A stretch of DNA of 38,909 bases from JAVBSX01 sp051660685 (GTDB taxonomy: Bacteria; Planctomycetota; Planctomycetia; Pirellulales; Thermoguttaceae). Shown here piece after piece: positions 31,797 to 38,761 of the stretch. Position 1 is the first letter of the stretch, and each line of letters starts with the position of its first letter. The translations under genes and the position numbers were made by a program. The DNA lies in the NCBI GenBank assembly GCA_051660685.1, contig JBOFQB010000039.1, forward strand, positions 1-38,909. Direction: 5' to 3'. Under the pieces are notes generated by a model. It was not told the DNA's origin. It saw only the letters and a list, made by a program, of their open reading frames with translations, and ran no database searches.

Positions 31797-31867
31797 GGAA
31801 TGGGGGATAGGGGTTAGGGATTAGGGAATGGGGGATAGGGGTTAGGGATTGGGGAATAGGGGGGGGG
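31794..31867. repeat. G-rich heptamer array with strong G-quadruplex potential and a G9 run
   Basis: About ten GGG-or-longer tracts separated by 2-4 bases (GGGGATA, GGGGTTA, GGGATTA, GGGAATG units), ending in nine G at 31859-31867. It starts at the stop codon of the ABC ATPase gene and ends 35 bases before the TetR gene. Confidence 0.92.
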
Positions 31868-31902
31868 ACAATCAACGAAAGTTTCTTTGCCGTTTGGGAC
31901 GT

Positions 31903-32508
31903 ATGACAATTTATGTCGATCATGAACAACGCCGTTTGAGTATTATTGAACAGGCTTTTTCCCTGTTTGCGGAAAGTGGTTTTCGCGGAGTCACTTACCA
32001 AAAAATTGCGGATCGTTGTTCCATTCCCAGAACGGCGATTTATAAGTATTTTCAGAACAAGGAGCAGATTTTTGATTATGCGATTAAACTTTCGACGAGC
32101 AAGCTGAATTCGTTGCTTGAAAAAGTGCTAGATCGTCAGGATTACTCAGCAAAAGAGAAACTGGTTCGTATTCTGCATGTCACCTCGAAACTGCTCGCTG
32201 ATAATCGCCTGTTTTTAACTGTTCTTTTGGATTATCTGCTCTCACAACGTTCTTCAGGAACGGATGTTCGACGTCGGGTCCGACGACATACCTTAGGTCT
32301 GAAACTCCTGTTGGAACGCTTGTTAGAAGAATCCAACGAAAAAAACGAACTGTTTGTCCTGAATCCCAAAATTGCGTCCGCTCACCTCTTCGGTATTCTC
32401 GAATCCTACGTCCTGAACCTGACTGTGACAGATCGGCTCGATTTGCGGGAATGTCTCGCGTTGTTGGACAACTACATCGAATTGCTGAGTACACCCAAAC
32501 CGGTTTAA
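31903..32508 (+). CDS. TetR-family transcriptional regulator
   Basis: A 201-residue regulator. The N-terminal helix-turn-helix A-F-S-L-F-A-E-S-G-F-R-G-V-T-Y-Q-K-I-A-D-R, ending T-A-I-Y-K-Y-F-Q-N-K-E, is the standard TetR DNA-binding domain. The C-terminal ligand domain is helical and not assignable. ATG 31903 fits the family start. A TTG at 31849 would place the G9 tract in the coding frame but is unlikely. The stop TAA lies inside a palindromic repeat (GTTTAACC), so the end P-K-P-V may be repeat-derived. It may regulate the adjacent ABC ATPase gene, but this is only suggested by position. Confidence 0.88.
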   Translation: MTIYVDHEQRRLSIIEQAFSLFAESGFRGVTYQKIADRCSIPRTAIYKYFQNKEQIFDYAIKLSTSKLNSLLEKVLDRQDYSAKEKLVRILHVTSKLLADNRLFLTVLLDYLLSQRSSGTDVRRRVRRHTLGLKLLLERLLEESNEKNELFVLNPKIASAHLFGILESYVLNLTVTDRLDLRECLALLDNYIELLSTPKPV

Positions 32509-32740
32509 CCCAAGAACACCGTTCCGCGCGTATTTGGGAAAGAAGGTAGGAGGTAGGAGGTAGAAGTGAGAATGAAGAATGAAGAGTAAAAAATTGAAGC
32601 AAATAAAAATTTGGCATCTCCCCAAAAAGGAGAAACCGGTTGACTCGCGTGACACTGTTATCTTCCTGTCTCCCCCTTCTTTCCTCCTACCTCCTATCTT
32701 CTCACTTCTCGTCGCGCGATACGCTGTATCGCGGCTAAAC
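32503..32740. repeat. Expanded two-arm palindromic element carrying heptamers and core B (second copy)
   Basis: Left arm 32503-32533 (GTTTAACC, worn stem, GTTCCGCGCGTATT). Then GTAGGAG/GTAGAAG heptamers (about 32544-32565) and a core with CTCGCGTGACACTGTTATCT (32644-32663) and CTCCCCCTTCTTTCCTCC. Then the inverted pyrimidine array, and the right arm CGCGATAC-GCT-GTATCGCG with GGCTAAAC (32713-32740). It matches 7770-8046 in layout and in core sequence. Confidence 0.85.
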
Positions 32741-32751
32741 TCTGTCCAATC

Positions 32752-34080
32752 ATGCAATCTGCCCCCTTACAAATGCCCAAATCCTTTTTCGTCCCCGTCC
32801 TCCTCCTTTTCCCGTTTCTGCTGCTTCTTTGCTCAATCAGTGCAAAAGCGGATTGGCCGTTATTTCGCGGTAATCCTTGTGCAACCGGGGTTTCTGAGGA
32901 AGTTTTGCCCGAAAAACTTGACCTTCTTTGGGAATACCGGCTCGAAAAAGGTTGGTTTGAAGCAACCCCTATTATTGTCAACGGAACCATTTTTCTTGGT
33001 TCCTCTGAAGATCAGGTCCTTGCAATTGACCTCAAAACAGGTCAAGAACGTTGGACTTTCAAGAACGAGGTTGGGTTTCTTTCCCCCGCATTATTCTGCC
33101 CGCTTAACGAACAAAGCAATTCGGTCAGCAAACCAACCAATTCGGCAAGTGAACCGGGCAGTTCGGTCAAGAATCCGGTTGATGTTCGACAGATAGATGA
33201 AAAGAAGAACGTCGAAGAGACGGTTGCTGATTTCTCAGAGCAACGATTGGAGAAACGGGATGAAGGACAATCGGAGAAAGCGCGGGATTTGGTTGTAATC
33301 GGCGACCCGGACGGTATCCTATATGCACTCAACGCCAAAACCGGCGAAAAATGTTGGTCATTTCAAGCAAATGCGACGATTGACAACAGCGGAAATTTTT
33401 GGAAAGGTCACGTTATTGTCGGATCACAAGATGGTCATCTCTATGCTCTGGACGCGAAAACCGGCAATCTTCTCTGGAAATTTGCGTCCGACGACCAGAT
33501 TCGTTGTTTTCCGACGATTTTTGAAGACACGAGCTTTGTTGCAGGTTGTGACGGAAAACTGCATATTATTGACCTTGAGAGCGGAACACAAAAAGCATTT
33601 GTCGATCTTGAAGCACCAACCGGTTCAACGCCGGTCGTCTCCAACGATTGTGTCTTTTTCGGGACAGAAGGGAATGAATTTTTGGCGGTTGACTGGAAAA
33701 AGGCTGAAATCATCTGGCGTTTCCCCTTAAAACAGTCAATCAGGGCTCCTGCTGCTGTTTGCGAAAAATTCGTTATTTTCGGCTCATTTGACCGAACACT
33801 TTACGCTGTTGACCCGAAAAATGGGGAGGAAAAATGGACATTTCGGACGAAAGGACGTTTGGAAGGAGGAGTCATCATTGACGGGGACAGGGTTTATTTC
33901 GGGGGGACGGACGCGAATTTTTACGTTTTGAACCTTGAAACGGGTCAACTGGTTCAGCGTATTGAACTTTCCGATCAGGTACTTGGTTCTCCTGCAACAG
34001 CGGACGGAAGAATCGTGATTGCAACCGGGGACGGAGTCCTCTCCTGTTTCGGCAAAAAAGAGACTCGCACATCTCAATGA
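32752..34080 (+). CDS. Exported PQQ-like beta-propeller protein
   Basis: A 442-residue protein with a signal peptide (hydrophobic about 10-30, ending S-A-K-A before D-W-P-L-F-R-G-N). The W-P-x-F-R-G opening followed by PQQ-like blades is common in planctomycetes. Blades include V-L-A-I-D-L-K-T-G-Q-E-R-W, L-Y-A-L-N-A-K-T-G-E-K-C-W, L-Y-A-L-D-A-K-T-G-N-L-L-W and L-Y-A-V-D-P-K-N-G-E-E-K-W. Between blades 1 and 2 is an inserted low-complexity stretch (about 120-178). It starts with three 21-bp tandem repeats at 33118-33180 coding N-S-V-S-K-P-T, N-S-A-S-E-P-G and S-S-V-K-N-P-V. No catalytic dehydrogenase residues were recognised, so it is more likely a binding or assembly protein than a PQQ enzyme. 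ATG 32773 is an alternative start. Confidence 0.82.
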   Translation: MQSAPLQMPKSFFVPVLLLFPFLLLLCSISAKADWPLFRGNPCATGVSEEVLPEKLDLLWEYRLEKGWFEATPIIVNGTIFLGSSEDQVLAIDLKTGQERWTFKNEVGFLSPALFCPLNEQSNSVSKPTNSASEPGSSVKNPVDVRQIDEKKNVEETVADFSEQRLEKRDEGQSEKARDLVVIGDPDGILYALNAKTGEKCWSFQANATIDNSGNFWKGHVIVGSQDGHLYALDAKTGNLLWKFASDDQIRCFPTIFEDTSFVAGCDGKLHIIDLESGTQKAFVDLEAPTGSTPVVSNDCVFFGTEGNEFLAVDWKKAEIIWRFPLKQSIRAPAAVCEKFVIFGSFDRTLYAVDPKNGEEKWTFRTKGRLEGGVIIDGDRVYFGGTDANFYVLNLETGQLVQRIELSDQVLGSPATADGRIVIATGDGVLSCFGKKETRTSQ

Positions 34081-34408
34081 GTCGACTTGTTCGGCAACCG
34101 ATTGAAATAGGCAAAAATTTTTATCTATTCCGCCAAAAATACCTTCATTCGACAAAATAGGCAAGATAATTTGAGTTCTCGAACAAGTCTAATCTCTCAA
34201 CAGTCGTCCTTAACCCAATCCGGCAGGAGAGTTGCGAGGTGAAAATAGGCTTGTTGGACAACCGGAAAATAGAAGAAGCAGATAAAAATAGCAGATTGAG
34301 CAAGATTGGGAAAATTGTTGGTCGACATTGACCTTCAAAACGCTCCTTTTGCTCGATCTGAGCCGGACGGACAAGAGATCATTTCCGGCTTTATCATCAG
34401 CAAGAAGA
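34081..34408. other. Intergenic region with a 10-bp inverted repeat
   Basis: GACTTGTTCG (34084-34093) and CGAACAAGTC (34180-34189) enclose AT-rich sequence containing three AATAGGC/AATAGG motifs. A partial echo, CTTGTTGGACAACCGG with AAAATAG, lies at 34250-34271. It may hold the end of the propeller transcript or a decayed small element. No gene found. Confidence 0.35.
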
Positions 34409-35230
34409 TTACGGCATGTCCTCAAATCGTTCGTAGTGCATTTTTTTGATTCGTTCAACAATTGCGCTGTGCATTTGACTGACACGACTTTCGGAAAGGT
34501 CAAGCGTCACGCCAATCTCCTTCATCGTCATTTCTTCGTAATAGTACAGAATGACAATAAGACGTTCACTTTTGGTGAGACCGCGAGTGTAGGCGCGAAT
34601 CAGGTCAACCTTGCTCAACCGTTCGGTCGGGTCCTCACTCCGTTGATCGGCTAAAACGTCAATCTCGCGGACATCCTTGAAACCGTCTGTTTCGCCCCAT
34701 TTTTTGTCAAGACTGGAAATGTTGACACTGTGAGTTTCCGCTAATAATCGCGGGAGTTCGTCAATCGGAATCTCCAGATACTCGGCAACCTCGACATCAT
34801 GAGGTTTACGCCCGAGTTCAAATTCAAGTGTTTTGAATGCTTCGTTAACCCGGGATGCTTTTGAGCGGACCATTCTCGGGACCCAATCCATAGAACGGAG
34901 TTCGTCGAGAATCGCCCCTTGAACCCGTTGCATACAGAATGTCTCGAACTTGACCCCGCGTGAAACGTCAAAAGCGTTGATCGCGTCAATCAAACCAAAT
35001 GTTCCTGCCGAAATCAAATCGTCCAACTCTATCCCGTCCGGCAATCTCGCCCAAATTCGTTCGCCCCGATTGCGGACAATCGGCATGTAACGTTCAATCA
35101 GCTGATTACGGAGTTCCTGATTGTTGGGATGTTCGGCAAACCTTAACCATAATTCTTCCGCGTCTCCCAAAGGAGATTGTTCGACCAAAATCGTCGCTCC
35201 TGATTCCTCATAAGCGGTTGTCAGTCCCAT
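34409..35230 (-). CDS. FliA/WhiG-type alternative sigma factor (sigma-70 family group 3)
   Basis: A 273-residue sigma factor. Region 2 is seen as Y-M-P-I-V-R-N-R-G-E-R-I-W, then D-D-L-I-S-A-G-T-F-G-L-I-D-A-I-N-A-F-D and a F-E-T-F-C-M-Q-R-V-Q-G-A-I-L-D-E-L-R block, the FliA/WhiG signature. Region 3 is G-R-K-P-H-D-V-E-V-A-E-Y-L. Region 4 is L-T-K-S-E-R-L-I-V-I-L-Y-Y-Y-E-E-M-T, ending in the helix-turn-helix S-E-S-R-V-S-Q-M-H-S. ATG 35230 is used because AAAGGAT lies eight bases upstream; the open frame to 35335 is less convincing. No flagellar gene or anti-sigma factor is in the window. Its regulon is unknown. Confidence 0.92.
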   Translation of the reverse strand: MGLTTAYEESGATILVEQSPLGDAEELWLRFAEHPNNQELRNQLIERYMPIVRNRGERIWARLPDGIELDDLISAGTFGLIDAINAFDVSRGVKFETFCMQRVQGAILDELRSMDWVPRMVRSKASRVNEAFKTLEFELGRKPHDVEVAEYLEIPIDELPRLLAETHSVNISSLDKKWGETDGFKDVREIDVLADQRSEDPTERLSKVDLIRAYTRGLTKSERLIVILYYYEEMTMKEIGVTLDLSESRVSQMHSAIVERIKKMHYERFEDMP

Positions 35231-35424
35231 ATCAAAATCCTTTTCTTTTCTCTTCCTGAACAAATCTCCCAAAACCGGCTGCATCCTGCAACCCCATTTC
35301 CCTGTTGTGGACAACTTGGTCGGGAAGAATAACAACTTTTGGGAAACGTGAAAAGAACGATTTTGGCAAAAAAATTCTTTTTATTTGACGTATCTTTCCT
35401 ATTTTATTATTGAAGTCGTTTAGA

Positions 35425-35524
35425 AGGCGGTAATGGAGAAAATTCGCAGAATTTTCGGAATTACGCTCAAATAAACCCCAAATCAAGCGTCATTCCGCTC
35501 CCGTTGGTCGCTCCATTACCGCCT
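35425..35524. other. 100-bp structured element (three nested helices)
   Basis: AGGCGGTAATGGAG (35425-35438) pairs perfectly with CTCCATTACCGCCT (35511-35524). Inside are a hairpin AAAATTC-GCA-GAATTTT (35439-35455) and a second stem GGAATTACGCT (35457-35467) with AGCGTCATTCC (35486-35496, one mismatch as DNA, G-T wobble as RNA). The fold is a three-way junction. TCGTTTA occurs on both sides (35416-35422 and 35529-35535). A weak TTGACG (35385-35390) with a poor -10 lies just upstream on the plus strand. It could be a small structured RNA or a small insertion element. The stretch 35231-35424 shows nothing else. Confidence 0.5.
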
Positions 35525-35549
35525 GTCATCGTTTATGCCCGTTTGCAAT

Positions 35550-35598
35550 AAAACTTGTTAACCGACTGCCCTATCCCCTATTCCACAACCCCTAATCC
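35550..35598. repeat. Solo terminal repeat of the CACGAAA element plus heptamer array
   Basis: AAAACTTGTTAACCGACTG (35550-35568) is the inverted end of the CACGAAA element. It is followed by CCCTATCCCCTATTCCACAA-type heptamers to 35598. Confidence 0.7.
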
Positions 35599-35599
35599 G

Positions 35600-35777
35600 C
35601 AGTCTGCTAACAAGTTTGGTTTTGCGTTTTGAACCGAGCCGGGTTGGACGGATATGTTTTTATCACGAAATACACGAAAGACACGAAAAACGGTCTTTTG
35701 TGAGGTTTTTGTGTTTTTTGTGATTTTCGTGGTTCAAAAATGAAAATACTCTTTTTCGCAAAACTTGTTGCGGACTG
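35600..35777. mobile_element. MITE-like CACGAAA element, complete copy 2
   Basis: 178 bp with inverted ends CAGTCTGCTAACAAGTTT and AAACTTGTTGCGGACTG. The interior carries opposed CACGAAA runs (ATCACGAAATACACGAAAGA against TTTTTGTGATTTTCGTGGTT) that make a long hairpin. CCCTAATCC flanks it on both sides (35590-35598 and 35778-35786), either a target duplication or the heptamer array it sits in. It has no coding capacity. Confidence 0.8.
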
Positions 35778-35933
35778 CCCTAATCCCCCCCTAATCCAAT
35801 TCCTCAGACCCAGTATGGTAAAATTCTTGCAAGCGTGTAGAATCTCTTCAGTTTTCTGCTTGTGCAAAACAGTCAGTAAAATATGAAAGAATCGCTTTTC
35901 GCGTAAAAAACGTCATGCAAAAGGAATGTCCCA

Positions 35934-37184
35934 ATGAGAAATCGGGTAATTGCAGTTATTTTGGCAGGAGGTAAGGGTGCTCGACTCGACCCCTTGACTC
36001 GGGATCGCGCAAAACCCGCTGTTCCTTTTGGAGGGGTCTACCGAATCATTGATTTTACCCTTTCCAACTGTTTTAACAGCGGAATTCGCAAGATGTTTCT
36101 GCTCACTCAGTACAAAGGGATGAGTCTCGACCGTCATCTTCAGTTGGGTTGGCGTCGTTATTTCTGTCGAGAAGTCGGTGAATTCGCCGACACTGTTCCC
36201 CCTCAACAGCGTATTGACGAAAGTTGGTATCTGGGAACCGCCGATGCTGTGTATCAAAACATTTTTCTGCTGAAAAAAGAAGAACCCGAATACGTCGTCA
36301 TCCTTGCCGGAGATCATATTTATAAAATGAATTATCGCCGTATTCTGGGTGCTCACATTCAAAAAAACGCCGACATTACCGTCAGCTCGTTGCAGGTCCC
36401 CGTTGAAACCGCAAAAGGACAATTCGGCGTTCTCGAAGTGAATGAACACGATCAGATTGTCGGATTTGAGGAAAAACCGCAACAACCGAAAACGATTCCG
36501 GGCAACCCTGATGTCTGTCTCGCTTCTATGGGAATCTACGTCTTTTCCGCCAAATGTCTCTATAAAGAATTGTTGCGAGACGCCGATTTACACTGTAGTC
36601 AGCATGATTTTGGCTCCAACATCATTCCTTCCATGATCGGTTCCAAACGGGTTTTCTCCTTTCCCTTTTATGATGAAAATCGCAAATCAGAAGCGTATTG
36701 GCGCGATGTCGGGACGTTAGATGCGTATTTCGACACCAACATGGATTTGGTCAGTGTTGACCCCCTGTTGAACTTGTATGACGCCAATTGGCCGATTTAC
36801 ACCTATCATCCGAATTTTCCCCCGCCGAAATTCGTCTTTAGCGAAACCGAACGTTTTGGACATGCAAGAGACAGTATTGTTGCGCCCGGGTCGATTCTTT
36901 CAGGAGGTATGGTCAATCGTTGTGTTCTCGGACATGGTGTAAGAGTCAACAGTTATGCCAAAGTCGATGATTCCATCCTCTTTTCCCAAGTTTCAGTTGG
37001 TCGAGGTGCTAAAATTCGCCGGGCTATTATCGATAAAGAAGTCTCAATCCCCCCAGGTGTTGAAATCGGGATCAATCACGAACTTGACCGCTCTCGCGGT
37101 TTTAGCATCACCGAAAGAGGGATTACCGTTGTTGCAAGTGAAGAAGGTCGTCAAGCATTTGGCGAAACCCAATATGGATCATAG
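35934..37184 (+). CDS. glgC: Glucose-1-phosphate adenylyltransferase
   Basis: A 416-residue enzyme making ADP-glucose from ATP and glucose-1-phosphate, the committed step of bacterial glycogen synthesis. The N-terminal pyrophosphorylase motif is L-A-G-G-K-G-A-R-L-D-P-L-T, followed by R-A-K-P-A-V-P-F-G-G. Then come G-T-A-D-A-V-Y-Q-N, A-G-D-H-I-Y-K-M and V-G-F-E-E-K-P. The C-terminal third is a left-handed beta-helix (S-I-V-A-P-G-S-I-L, V-S-V-G-R-G-A-K-I). AAGGA about nine bases before ATG 35934 supports the start. The MATE gene begins inside its last codons. No glycogen synthase or branching enzyme is in the window. Confidence 0.96.
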   Translation: MRNRVIAVILAGGKGARLDPLTRDRAKPAVPFGGVYRIIDFTLSNCFNSGIRKMFLLTQYKGMSLDRHLQLGWRRYFCREVGEFADTVPPQQRIDESWYLGTADAVYQNIFLLKKEEPEYVVILAGDHIYKMNYRRILGAHIQKNADITVSSLQVPVETAKGQFGVLEVNEHDQIVGFEEKPQQPKTIPGNPDVCLASMGIYVFSAKCLYKELLRDADLHCSQHDFGSNIIPSMIGSKRVFSFPFYDENRKSEAYWRDVGTLDAYFDTNMDLVSVDPLLNLYDANWPIYTYHPNFPPPKFVFSETERFGHARDSIVAPGSILSGGMVNRCVLGHGVRVNSYAKVDDSILFSQVSVGRGAKIRRAIIDKEVSIPPGVEIGINHELDRSRGFSITERGITVVASEEGRQAFGETQYGS

Positions 37185-38598
37185 TCTGCGTGCCCGACAA
37201 TTGGAAATTGAACCAATTGGGAGCTTACTTTGGAAATTCTCGATTCCCGCAATACTCGGGACGTTCGTCAATGCAACCTACAATGTTGCGGATCGGATTT
37301 TTATTGGGCAAACGATTGGAGAAATGGGAATCGCGGCTGCAACGCTTGCCTTTCCCATTATGATGGTCATTACCGGTTTCGGAATGATGGTCGGCGTTGG
37401 AGCGTCAACCTTAATCTCAATCCGTCTCGGAGAAAAACGGACTCAGGACGCCGAAGAAATTCTCGGTCGCGCCCTCCTCCTCTTCCTCATCCTCGCCGCC
37501 ATTTTTATCTCGCTCGGTCTGATTTTTCTAAAACCTCTGCTGTTTCTATGTGGAGCAACCGAGCTTTCTCTCCCTCTCTCCCAACAGTATCTGAGTATTA
37601 TTCTCTTGGGGGTTATTTTTCAGTTCATCTCTTTTGGGGTCAACAGTTTTTTAAGAGTGGAAGGACGACCCCGAATTGCAATGATTACAATGTTCATTGC
37701 CGCAATGCTCAACATTTTCTTCGATTGGTTGTTTCTGTGCCTCTTCAGAACCGACATTTGGGGAGCTGCTCTTGGAACAGTGCTTGCGCAAGCGATTTCT
37801 TCCGTCTGGATTCTCTGGTTTTACATATCGGGACGAACTCACCTGAAAATCGTCCTCGCCAACTGTCGTTGGAGCTTTTCCATCATTCGCAGCATCTGCA
37901 TTTATGGTCTCCCCCCCTTTGTCATGCAGCTCATTGGTTGTCTCCTCCTGATTCTCCAGAATAACCAGTTGAAGTATTACGGGACGCTTTACGGACAGGA
38001 ACATGGTCTCGAACATGGGGCCGAAGTCGCAATCGCCGTTCTCGGTATCCTTTTTGCCGGATTCATGCTTTTTCTTATGCCCCTACTCGGTTTAGGTCAG
38101 GGAATGCAGCCGATTGTCGGGTACAACATCGGGGCCAAAAAATATGATCGCGTCATTCACACCTTAACTCTTGGGCTTATCTGCGGATTAGTCTTTGGAC
38201 TCGGCTGTTATTCCGTTGTCCTCTATCGACCAGAATGGTTGATTCTCCCGTTTCTCCAACCGGACGCTGCGAACAGAACCGCTGTTGTCCAACTCGCAGT
38301 CCGGGCACTCCGCTATTTTTCGTTCATGATGCCCGGTGTTACTGTTGTGATTATGACGACCAACTATTTTCAATCGAGCGGACGCCCCAACCGCGCTCTC
38401 ATGTTGACTCTCTGTCGTCAGGTCTTCCTGTTGATTCCCCTGCTCTTTCTCTTGCCCATGTTCTTGCATCAAATCGCCGGTTATTCAGGAATAGACGGCA
38501 TTTGGTTAGCGATTGCAATTTCCGACTGTGGAGCAACGCTGCTTGCTTGTATTCTTTTGGTCCAAGAGTATCGTCGTTTACGCCAATTGATTCGGTAA
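37174..38598 (+). CDS. MATE-family multidrug/cation efflux transporter
   Basis: A 474-residue membrane protein of the MOP superfamily with about 12 hydrophobic segments in two MatE halves. The start M-D-H-S-L-R-A-R-Q-L-E-I-E-P-I-G-S-L-L-W-K-F-S-I-P-A fits the family well. N-A-T-Y-N-V-A-D-R-I-F-I-G in helix 2 and G-L-G-Q-G-M-Q-P-I-V-G-Y-N in the second half are MATE hallmarks. ATG 37174 overlaps the end of glgC by 11 bp, which suggests translational coupling although the two functions are unrelated. An upstream open frame to 36955 is only the glgC shadow. The exported substrate is unknown. DinF/NorM-like subfamilies are all possible. Confidence 0.92.
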   Translation: MDHSLRARQLEIEPIGSLLWKFSIPAILGTFVNATYNVADRIFIGQTIGEMGIAAATLAFPIMMVITGFGMMVGVGASTLISIRLGEKRTQDAEEILGRALLLFLILAAIFISLGLIFLKPLLFLCGATELSLPLSQQYLSIILLGVIFQFISFGVNSFLRVEGRPRIAMITMFIAAMLNIFFDWLFLCLFRTDIWGAALGTVLAQAISSVWILWFYISGRTHLKIVLANCRWSFSIIRSICIYGLPPFVMQLIGCLLLILQNNQLKYYGTLYGQEHGLEHGAEVAIAVLGILFAGFMLFLMPLLGLGQGMQPIVGYNIGAKKYDRVIHTLTLGLICGLVFGLGCYSVVLYRPEWLILPFLQPDAANRTAVVQLAVRALRYFSFMMPGVTVVIMTTNYFQSSGRPNRALMLTLCRQVFLLIPLLFLLPMFLHQIAGYSGIDGIWLAIAISDCGATLLACILLVQEYRRLRQLIR

Positions 38599-38613
38599 GA
38601 CAACCGTTGAGAC

Positions 38614-38682
38614 CGTTGAACCGCGATATACGAATCGGGCAAAAAAAAGTCCGTTGAGCCGCGATACAACGTATCGCGCGTA
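38614..38682. repeat. Two single arms of the palindromic element
   Basis: A worn arm (GTTGAACCGCGATATACG, 38614-38631) and an intact arm GTTGAGCC plus CGCGATAC-AAC-GTATCGCG (38653-38682). Here the GATAC stem stands in the position of the left arm. Confidence 0.8.
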
Positions 38683-38689
38683 CTTAGAG

Positions 38690-38748
38690 CATTTCAAAAA
38701 GGGTATACACATTGCACGCCTTTTTGACACCTGAAATTTAAGGACAAT
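38690..38748. repeat. Repeat module shared with 15383-15447
   Basis: GCATTTC, then TATACACATTGCACGCCTTT and TTTAAGGACAAT, align with the copy downstream of murJ. In both places it follows a GTTGAGCCGC start. Confidence 0.65.
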
Positions 38749-38761
38749 CTGAGGACTCTCG

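Noticed and set aside
31794..31867. Telomere-like TTAGGG repeats suggesting a linear replicon end or eukaryotic DNA
   Set aside because: The units vary around a 7-bp period, lie between ordinary bacterial genes and recur many times in the window, so they are interspersed bacterial repeats.
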